This document shows, one piece after another, positions 58,178 through 64,000 of a stretch of 64,000 nt of DNA. Source of the stretch: Paenarthrobacter sp. AR 02. Its GTDB lineage: Bacteria > Actinomycetota > Actinomycetes > Actinomycetales > Micrococcaceae. Each line of letters opens with the position of its first letter. The first letter of the stretch is position 1. Location: assembly GCF_021538675.1 (NCBI RefSeq), contig NZ_JAJUKH010000004.1, positions 62,001 to 126,000 on the forward strand, given 5' to 3'. Under the pieces are notes generated by a model. It did not search any database. It saw nothing but the letters and a program-made list of their open reading frames with translations, and was not told the DNA's origin. Made by a program: the position numbers and the translations under genes.

Positions 58178-59827
58178 ATGGATACCGTGGCGCAGTCAGG
58201 GATACAGCAATCGGCCGTCCGCCTTTCGGACTGCATCCAGTTGATGCAGGCCGACCTGGTGCACGCCAACCCCACTCCCGAGAACCTGGGCCACCTGGTA
58301 TCGGACGTCCTCATGTACGACCCCCTGGATACCTGGTCCAGCGTGGACAACCGGATCATCCTCGCGGTCGGGTGCACATATGGTTCACCGGACTTCGACC
58401 AGCTCCTCCACCGGGCAGCGAACAGCAACGCCGCAGCAGTGATCGTCAAAGCCCATGGCGCCCGGATGGAACAACTGCGTTCCGCGGCGGTTCGGCATAC
58501 CCTCTCGGTCCTCGTGGCCCCGGATGACGCGGACTGGACGCAACTGGTTGCCCTGGCTCGGGCATCGGTTGTGGGCGCTGCCGCGGACTCGGTGTCAGGT
58601 GTGCGGCTGGGGGACCTTTACGCGTTTGCCAACGCCGCAGCGTCCATCACCAACGGCGCCGCCAGCATCGTGGACCCACTGGGCCGCATCCTTGGCTATT
58701 CCACCCTTCCGGGCCAGCCCATCGACGAACTCCGGCGCATCACAACCCTGACGCTGCAGGAAACAGTCCAGCCGGCGTTCGACCAGGACTTCAAAGCGGT
58801 CTACGCCGCGCCGGGGGCTGTGCTTGTTCCAGCGCTCGACGACGGAATGGCCCGCCTCGCGCTGGCCGTCAGGGCCGGTGGTGAGCTGCTGGGTTCCATC
58901 TGGATCATCGACCCGGGTGAGGAAAAACGCGCCACGGCATTGGACGCGCTGGATCGGATGGCGCCCCTGGCAGGGCTGCACATGCTCCATGCCCGCTCGG
59001 CCTCAGACTTCGGGGAGCGACGAAATGCGGACCTCATCCGCACGCTCATGGATGACACTCCCCACGCCTCCTTCGCCGCCGCGCAGCTGGGCCTCGATAC
59101 CGCCAACGGGCTGGCCGTGGCAGCCTTCTCGATTGTCCGCCCGGAGACGGGAAGCCTGGAGTCCGTCCGGGAAATCCACCGGCTTCTGCACTTGGTGACC
59201 ACCGTGTGCAACGTCCAGTTCGGCTCCGGCCACAGCGCCCTGATCGGCTCAGTGGTCTACGCACTCCTGCCCGGCAATGGCCCGTCCCCGCGGGCCCTGC
59301 ATGCCCGGATCATCCAGGAGATCGAGGCCTATTCGCACACCATCAGTTCGTTCCCGGTCATTGCGACAGTGGGTGGAATCGCAGCGACCATCGACGAGCT
59401 GCCGCGGTCCCGGTCCGAAGCCATGCGCACGCTGCACCATCTTTTGAACCTGCAGGCACGCCAGGGCAAGTCCCCGGGCAACAACAAAGTGCCGGGCGTT
59501 GCGCTCTTCGAGGACTTCCAGGTTCCGCTGAACCTGCTGAGGATTGGGGAGTTCATCGAGGAGAACGGCCTGGCCGGAACAGACGACATCGCCAGGATCC
59601 AGGCCCGGGACGCCGAGCAGCAAACGGAGTACCTGGAGACCCTGCGGGCCTATCTGGCCTTCAATGGCAACATTTCCGCCATGGCCACCCACCTCCACGT
59701 GCACAACAACACCGTCAGGTACCGCGTGGGCCGCCTGGCCGAGGACTTCAACCTCGACCTGGCGGACCCTCAGAAACGGCTGTGGTTGTGGCTGCGGATT
59801 ACCACCATGGAGTTGGCCGCGAAGTAG
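58178..59827 (+). CDS. PucR family transcriptional regulator
   Basis: 549 residues. N-terminal purine-catabolism-type domain (about 10-130), a central GGDEF-like/CdaR domain (about 290-420) and a C-terminal helix-turn-helix PucR_HTH (about 470-545: YLETLRAYLAFNGNISAMAT then LHVHNNTVRYRVGRLAEDF). PucR proteins act as activators of catabolic genes. It is divergent from the FMN oxidase/ABC operon and the likely regulator of it; a perfect dyad lies between. Confidence 0.9.
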   Translation: MDTVAQSGIQQSAVRLSDCIQLMQADLVHANPTPENLGHLVSDVLMYDPLDTWSSVDNRIILAVGCTYGSPDFDQLLHRAANSNAAAVIVKAHGARMEQLRSAAVRHTLSVLVAPDDADWTQLVALARASVVGAAADSVSGVRLGDLYAFANAAASITNGAASIVDPLGRILGYSTLPGQPIDELRRITTLTLQETVQPAFDQDFKAVYAAPGAVLVPALDDGMARLALAVRAGGELLGSIWIIDPGEEKRATALDALDRMAPLAGLHMLHARSASDFGERRNADLIRTLMDDTPHASFAAAQLGLDTANGLAVAAFSIVRPETGSLESVREIHRLLHLVTTVCNVQFGSGHSALIGSVVYALLPGNGPSPRALHARIIQEIEAYSHTISSFPVIATVGGIAATIDELPRSRSEAMRTLHHLLNLQARQGKSPGNNKVPGVALFEDFQVPLNLLRIGEFIEENGLAGTDDIARIQARDAEQQTEYLETLRAYLAFNGNISAMATHLHVHNNTVRYRVGRLAEDFNLDLADPQKRLWLWLRITTMELAAK

Positions 59828-59843
59828 CTCCCCCCAACGCGAC

Positions 59844-62198
59844 CTAACGGATGATGGGAAGGCCCGCCGTCGGGAAGACGCTGGGGAAGATCGACGGCGG
59901 CGGCACGGGAACGCTGTCCAGCGGAACCGTGACCGTTTCCGTCCCGACGGTGACGTCGTAGTCGCGCACCGTGATGCGCAACGGCTCGTCGCTGTAATCC
60001 GGCCCGGATTCAAGCGCCAACGCAATGGAGCCCTGCGCGAGTTCCACGGACAGCAGGCGGCCTTGAACCTTGAGCCGGAAGGACAGGTCCTCCCATTCGA
60101 CCGGCAGGCGCGGGTCGAAACGCAGCACGTCGCCTTGGTCCCGCATGCCCGCGAAACCGCAGACCAGGGAGCTCCAGATACCGCCGGTGGAGGCGATGTG
60201 GACGCCGTCGATCGTGTTGCCGTGCGAGTTGTCCAGGTCGATGAACAGGGCGTCGGTGAAGTGTTGCAGCGCAATATCGCCGTAGCCGACTTCGGCCGCC
60301 ATGATGCCCTGCACGCACGCGGAGAGGGTGGAGTCGCCGGTGGTGATGGGGTCGTAGAAGTCGAACGCCCGCTGCTTCTGTTCGGCTGTGAAGTCCTGCC
60401 ATTGGAGGAACATGGCCAGCACCGTATCGGCTTGCTTGAGGACCTGGTGCCGGTAGATCACCAAGGGGTGGAAGTTCAGCAGCAAAGGGTATTTGGACTT
60501 GGGGGTGTTCCAGTCCCACGGTTCCAGCGTCATGAAGTCGTTGTCCTGGCTGAACACTTCAAGGTGGGGATCGTACGGGAGGGACATGCGCTCGGCTGCC
60601 TGCCGCCACACCATCCGCTCGGTATCGGCGATCCCCTCGTGCTCCAGCGCAGCGGCAGCCCGCAGGTTGAAGCGCGCCATGACGTTGGTATACAGGTTGT
60701 CGTTGACCACGGCTGTGTACTCGTCGGGGCCGGTCACGCCGTGGATGTGGAACATGCCGTCTTTCCCGAAGAAGCCCAGAGATGCCCACATCCGGGCTGT
60801 TTCAATGAGCAGGTCCGCCCCCAGTTCGGCCCGGAACGAGTCATCCCCGCTGGCCCACTGGTAGCGGTTTGCGGCGAAAGCGATGGCTGCGGCGATGTGG
60901 AACTGGGCCGTTCCCGCGGCGTAATAGGCGCTGGCTTCCAGGCCGTTGATGGTCCGCCACGGGAACAGTGCGCCGTCAACGCTGAGCTCCTTCGCCCGGA
61001 CACGGGCATCCGGCAGCATGGCGTGGCGGGACTCCAGCACTTTTCGGGCACCGCATGGGTTGGTGTACGTCAGGTACGGCAGGAGGTAGATCTCTTGGTC
61101 CCAGAAATAGTGGCCCTCATAACCGGATCCGCTGACGCCCTTGGCGGGGATGCCAGCCACCCCGGCGCGGGCAGTGGCCTGCGCCAGCTGGAAGAGTCCC
61201 CACCGGACGGCCTGCTGCATCTCCGGCTGACCGCCGATCGAGATATCCGCCGTGGTCCAGTACTGCCCGTAGTGGGCTTTGCTCTGGGCAAGGATTTCGG
61301 AGAAGGACACAAGGTTGGCTTCGGCGTCGGCGGCCAGGCTCTCGCCACGGTCCTCGGCGTCGCTGGAACCGGCCACCAGGTAACTGACCGTCTTCTCCAC
61401 GCGGAAAGCTTCGCCCCCGTGAATCGCCAAAACGTAACGGACGGACGAGTCGTCTTCCGCCACGAGCGTTTCAAACGGCTGGCCTTCGGCGGAGATCCAG
61501 TGGTCCACGGCCATGGCGACGCGCTGGCGGGATTCAGAGGTCTCCCATGCCATCCGGAGCGATCCATCGGCACCTTGGAGGTGCAGGGGCAGGAGGACAC
61601 GTCCGGCGTGCCGGCCGGATCGGCGCGGGTCATGGACCGAGTGGTCCTCCACAGGCTGGTCCTGGCGGTTGACGACGCCGGAAATGATGTCTGCGGAAAC
61701 GTCGCGATCAGCCGAAATGGACAGCTCCAGGCCAAGGCATCCGCGGTTGTCGAACCCCACTGCGCGGCGCTCCACCGTGGTGACGGTAGCGCCGGAGCGG
61801 CAGGCGTAGGTGGTGCTTTCCTCGTAGACGCCGGTGGAAAAGTCCACGGAACGGTGGTAGTCCAGCACGGTGGAATCGGCCAGGCTCAGCGCCTCGCCGT
61901 CGATGGAAACGGTGAAGTTGTTGGCGTCCGGCACGTAGACGATCCGTTGGCCGGTGCGCGCGAAACCGTAGGCATTCTCGGCGTGCTTGATGTCCCAGAT
62001 CTCATGAAAACCGTTGATGAACGTACCGGGAAGCTCACTGTCGCCCGCGGTCGAATGTGAGCCGCGGATGCCCAGGTGGCCGTTGCCGAGCGCGAACAGT
62101 GTCTCCAGGGTCCCCTCGTCGCCGGGGACGTGGATGTTTTCCACGAGCTTCCAGGGCTCGCAGGGGAAGCGCAGCCGATCGGAGCTGATGAGTGCCAT
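59844..62198 (-). CDS. Glycoside hydrolase family 65 phosphorylase (maltose/trehalose/kojibiose type)
   Basis: 784 residues, three-domain GH65: N-terminal beta-sandwich (about 1-270), alpha/alpha barrel (about 310-680) with GYEGHYFWDQEIYLLPYLTY and the catalytic general acid Glu in HGVTGPDEYTAVVNDN, and a C-terminal beta domain. GH65 enzymes phosphorolyse alpha-linked disaccharides to beta-glucose 1-phosphate plus glucose. The next upstream gene encodes beta-phosphoglucomutase, which takes the product into glycolysis. The disaccharide (maltose, trehalose, kojibiose or nigerose) cannot be read from sequence alone. Confidence 0.93.
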   Translation of the reverse strand: MALISSDRLRFPCEPWKLVENIHVPGDEGTLETLFALGNGHLGIRGSHSTAGDSELPGTFINGFHEIWDIKHAENAYGFARTGQRIVYVPDANNFTVSIDGEALSLADSTVLDYHRSVDFSTGVYEESTTYACRSGATVTTVERRAVGFDNRGCLGLELSISADRDVSADIISGVVNRQDQPVEDHSVHDPRRSGRHAGRVLLPLHLQGADGSLRMAWETSESRQRVAMAVDHWISAEGQPFETLVAEDDSSVRYVLAIHGGEAFRVEKTVSYLVAGSSDAEDRGESLAADAEANLVSFSEILAQSKAHYGQYWTTADISIGGQPEMQQAVRWGLFQLAQATARAGVAGIPAKGVSGSGYEGHYFWDQEIYLLPYLTYTNPCGARKVLESRHAMLPDARVRAKELSVDGALFPWRTINGLEASAYYAAGTAQFHIAAAIAFAANRYQWASGDDSFRAELGADLLIETARMWASLGFFGKDGMFHIHGVTGPDEYTAVVNDNLYTNVMARFNLRAAAALEHEGIADTERMVWRQAAERMSLPYDPHLEVFSQDNDFMTLEPWDWNTPKSKYPLLLNFHPLVIYRHQVLKQADTVLAMFLQWQDFTAEQKQRAFDFYDPITTGDSTLSACVQGIMAAEVGYGDIALQHFTDALFIDLDNSHGNTIDGVHIASTGGIWSSLVCGFAGMRDQGDVLRFDPRLPVEWEDLSFRLKVQGRLLSVELAQGSIALALESGPDYSDEPLRITVRDYDVTVGTETVTVPLDSVPVPPPSIFPSVFPTAGLPIIR

Positions 62199-62228
62199 GG
62201 GCTAAAGAGGTCCTTCGAAAAAGTAGGG

Positions 62229-62963
62229 TCAGAGAAGATCGTTGAGGTCGTCGACCACCAGCGTGGCCCCGGCGTCCAGCAGAGTTTGGCGGCCCGCTCC
62301 GCGGTCCACCCCGATCACGGCATAAAAGTCGGCGCCCGCGCCGGCCTGCACGCCGGAAACGGCGTCCTCCACCACGATGCATTCCTCAACCGGCACGCCC
62401 AGCAGGCCCGCCGCGTAAACATAGGTTGCCGGGTCCGGCTTACCCGGAAGTCCGACGCCGGCAGCCACCTGGCCGTCCACCACCACCTCGAAGTGGTGGT
62501 CAAGGCCAGCGGCCTTGAGCACAGCGGGCGCGTTGCGGGATGAAGATACGACGGCGACCTTCAGTCCCAGCTCCACCGCGGCGTTGATGAACTTGACTGA
62601 TCCCGGGTAGGGCTCGACGCCACGGGAGTTCACGATCTCGTTGAAGATGGCGTTCTTCCTGTTGCCCAGGCCCTGCACGGTTTGGTTGTCCGGGTGGTCG
62701 TGGACAGGACCTTCAGGCAGCGTGACGCCGCGCGAGGCCAGGAAATCCCGGACGCCATCGAATCGCGGCTTGCCATCGATGTGATCGAAGTAGTCGCTTT
62801 CCTGGTAGCCCTGGGAATGGCCTGTCCGTGCGAGGTAGTCGTCGAACAGTTCCTGCCACGCATGCTCGTGCACCACGGCAGTTGGCGTCAGCACGCCGTC
62901 GAGGTCGAACAGCAGCGCCGAGGCGCCGGTCCAGGCATTACGAAGATCAGTCATGTGCGTCAT
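62229..62963 (-). CDS. Beta-phosphoglucomutase family HAD hydrolase
   Basis: 244 residues. HAD motifs: LLFDLDGVLTPTAVVHE (motif I with two catalytic Asp), VAVVSSSRNAPAVL (motif II Ser), KPDPATYVYAAGLLG (Lys) and CIVVEDAVSGVQAG (motif IV). It converts beta-glucose 1-phosphate to glucose 6-phosphate. ATG 62963 and 62954 are both possible starts. It is followed by the GH65 gene after 30 nt and should be on the same transcript, the promoter of which lies 250 nt upstream. Confidence 0.92.
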   Translation of the reverse strand: MTHMTDLRNAWTGASALLFDLDGVLTPTAVVHEHAWQELFDDYLARTGHSQGYQESDYFDHIDGKPRFDGVRDFLASRGVTLPEGPVHDHPDNQTVQGLGNRKNAIFNEIVNSRGVEPYPGSVKFINAAVELGLKVAVVSSSRNAPAVLKAAGLDHHFEVVVDGQVAAGVGLPGKPDPATYVYAAGLLGVPVEECIVVEDAVSGVQAGAGADFYAVIGVDRGAGRQTLLDAGATLVVDDLNDLL

Positions 62964-63335
62964 TCCGTTCAGCGCTTGTGGGCGCGTGGTTTTGCGTTCG
63001 ATGAGCTGGGTATCGGGCGGGTGCGGCTACGTGCTGGGGGACAGACGGGCCGTCGTCGCGGAGCGTAGTCAATGCTCCGAAGCCGCTTGGTCGTTACGGG
63101 CGGACACTGCCGTGGGCGGGGCGCCGCAGGTGTTGGGTTGCCTGCCGGGCCACGTGTTCGTCATCGATACCTCCATTGTCCCACGGAACATTTCGCAAGC
63201 CCACGTCGGCCAACAGCCCAAAGTGTAAGCGCTTACAATTTTGTCATTCAAGAGAGTACAGCCGAACTCGAAATTGTGACGCGACTCTCACCGGCGCCTT
63301 GATTTTGGACCCGGGATGTTTTCTAATCCGGCGAA
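62964..63335. other. 372-bp gap: long leader of the beta-PGM/GH65 operon
   Basis: No gene is supported. On the minus strand the promoter and operator at 63222-63251 leave a leader of about 250 nt before the beta-phosphoglucomutase gene. A plus frame (62953-63228) and a minus frame (63069-63251) lack ribosome sites and protein-like content. The right end (63252-63335) holds nothing I can identify. Confidence 0.45.
63222..63251 (-). promoter_or_regulatory. Promoter with LacI-type operator for the GH65 operon
   Basis: On the minus strand TTGAAT (63246-63251) and TACACT (63222-63227) are separated by 18 nt. The palindrome TGTAAGCGCTTACA (63224-63237), a classic LacI/GalR-type operator with central CG, covers the -10. 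No cognate LacI gene is in the window nearby. Confidence 0.7.
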
Positions 63336-63953
63336 CTACCGCAACACGTAGTACTTAAGGAACGCGCTGACATCCACCAGTTCCTGTGGCTCGATCCGGT
63401 GCCCCATCCCCGGATAGGTCCGCGCTGTCAGCGCGACGTTCGCCTCCAGCCACTCCTCGGTGTGCGCGATCGCGTCCTCGTTGATGACCGGATCGGCTTT
63501 GTCCCTGCCCCAAAAGAACGGGGGCGGACTGTCGAAGGACTCGCTGAGGGCAAGGAGGTCGTTGTCCAGCACGAATCCGGACAGGCCCACCGTGGCCGTA
63601 AATTCCTGGGGACGCAAGCGCAGCAGCGTGCTGGCCATCGCCATGCCCTGGGAGTAGCCCAGCAGGCTGACGCTGCTGTGGTTCCCTTTGACGGAGTTGA
63701 TCCAGTCGAACACCCGGTTGGTGGAGGCGATGACGTCCGCAAAGTCGTTGGTGAGGAAGTAGTCCAGCAGGAACCAACCGTAGTCGTCGCCAATGACTTT
63801 AGGCCCGCGCAGCGCAGCGCAGCTGAAGTCGGCAGGCAAATGCGGGAACAGCTTCTCCATGCGCTGCTCGCTTGTCCCATAACCGTGCAACATCACCAGC
63901 AACGGGGTGCCTGCTCGCTCGTTTTCAGGCTTCGACCAAACCACTGATTCCAT
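63336..63953 (-). CDS. Alpha/beta hydrolase, phospholipase/carboxylesterase-like
   Basis: 205 residues. Alpha/beta-hydrolase layout: oxyanion-hole LVMLHGYGTSEQRM, nucleophile SLLGYSQGMAMASTLL (GYSQG), acidic residue in DPVINEDA and catalytic His in GMGHRI. It resembles the small bacterial phospholipase/carboxylesterase family (esterases for acyl chains). No signal peptide. Substrate unknown. It is divergent from the gene beginning at 63980. Confidence 0.87.
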   Translation of the reverse strand: MESVVWSKPENERAGTPLLVMLHGYGTSEQRMEKLFPHLPADFSCAALRGPKVIGDDYGWFLLDYFLTNDFADVIASTNRVFDWINSVKGNHSSVSLLGYSQGMAMASTLLRLRPQEFTATVGLSGFVLDNDLLALSESFDSPPPFFWGRDKADPVINEDAIAHTEEWLEANVALTARTYPGMGHRIEPQELVDVSAFLKYYVLR

Positions 63954-63967
63954 GGAACTGAGACTAG

Positions 63968-63973
63968 TAGACT
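63968..63973 (+). promoter_or_regulatory. Candidate -10 box for the gene at 63980 (leaderless)
   Basis: TAGACT ends 6 nt before ATG 63980 with no Shine-Dalgarno between, the same spacing as at 9714 and 34953. Confidence 0.4.
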
Positions 63974-63979
63974 TGCCGC

Positions 63980-64000
63980 ATGACTCCGCAGGAACTGGCC
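63980..64000 (+). CDS. N-terminal fragment of a gene cut by the window edge
   Basis: Only MTPQELA is encoded in the window. A -10-like TAGACT lies 6 nt before the ATG. The start MTP-E/Q-EL is shared by actinobacterial arginyl-tRNA synthetases, but seven residues cannot prove that; it is a guess. Confidence 0.4.

Noticed and set aside
59544..62060. 838-codon plus frame across the GH65 gene
   Set aside because: Antisense shadow of the GH65 phosphorylase.
63069..63251. 60-codon minus frame overlapping the GH65 operon promoter
   Set aside because: It starts within the promoter and operator, so it could not be made from that promoter; no ribosome site.
1..64000. tRNA or rRNA genes, CRISPR arrays, IS elements, prophage, defence genes
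   Set aside because: I saw no repeat-spacer array, transposase or integrase frame, and no cloverleaf or rRNA-like text in the gaps. By-eye reading can miss single tRNAs.

Overview
The window looks like a chromosome segment from an Arthrobacter/Paenarthrobacter-like actinobacterium (Micrococcaceae). The basis is high G+C coding sequence with GC-ending codons, tight operons with ATGA/GTGA overlaps, GTG starts, promoters sitting about 6 nt from start codons, a mycothiol-type maleylpyruvate isomerase and a C50-type carotenoid cluster. The genus assignment is inference. I see no rRNA, tRNA, CRISPR array, insertion sequence or prophage.

Layout. 1-9.7 kb: an SDR/HxlR pair, a hydroxybutyrate uptake/oxidation pair with a LysR regulator, and housekeeping singletons (spermidine-synthase-like, GNAT, O-methyltransferase, thiamine-binding, TetR, AzlCD, DoxX, GDPD). 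9.7-15.3 kb: DUF445, an incomplete 5-oxoprolinase set (PxpA plus a degenerate PxpC), hypotheticals and a LacI regulator. 15.3-18.1 kb: a small membrane protein gene and an inositol-dehydrogenase-like/hydroxypyruvate-isomerase-like operon carrying two operators that match one in front of the LacI gene. 18.1-28.5 kb: a TPP-dependent decarboxylase/oxidase followed by a full kdpFABCDE potassium system with direct repeats and an extra 37-codon membrane ORF in front. 28.5-32.3 kb: ilvD, an HTH regulator and a CDF transporter.

32.4-38.7 kb is a complete gentisate module: 3-hydroxybenzoate 6-hydroxylase-like enzyme and aromatic-acid transporter on one strand; IclR regulator, gentisate dioxygenase, fumarylpyruvate hydrolase and maleylpyruvate isomerase on the other. 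Matching IclR-type palindromes lie at both promoters. 38.7-45.2 kb: SGNH hydrolase, an MptB-like polyprenol-phosphate mannosyltransferase, two tandem paralogous GT-C enzymes and a degenerate EAL protein. 45.3-53.2 kb: a carotenoid operon (idi-crtE-crtB-crtI-crtYe-crtYf/crtEb), flanked by two MarR genes and a TspO homologue; the last operon gene fuses a lycopene cyclase subunit to the C50 elongase. 53.3-59.8 kb: RidA, a polar amino acid ABC transporter and an FMN alpha-hydroxy-acid oxidase, facing a PucR regulator. 59.8-64 kb: a GH65 disaccharide phosphorylase with beta-phosphoglucomutase behind a LacI-type operator, an esterase and the first codons of another gene.

Most genes are ordinary metabolic and envelope genes. 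The most interesting items are the CrtYf-CrtEb fusion, the inactive-looking EAL protein, the PxpC lacking conserved motifs and lacking PxpB, the small membrane ORF coupled to kdpF, the LacI and IclR operator sets, and a palindrome shared by two distant promoters. I do not see a clearly novel defence or mobile system.
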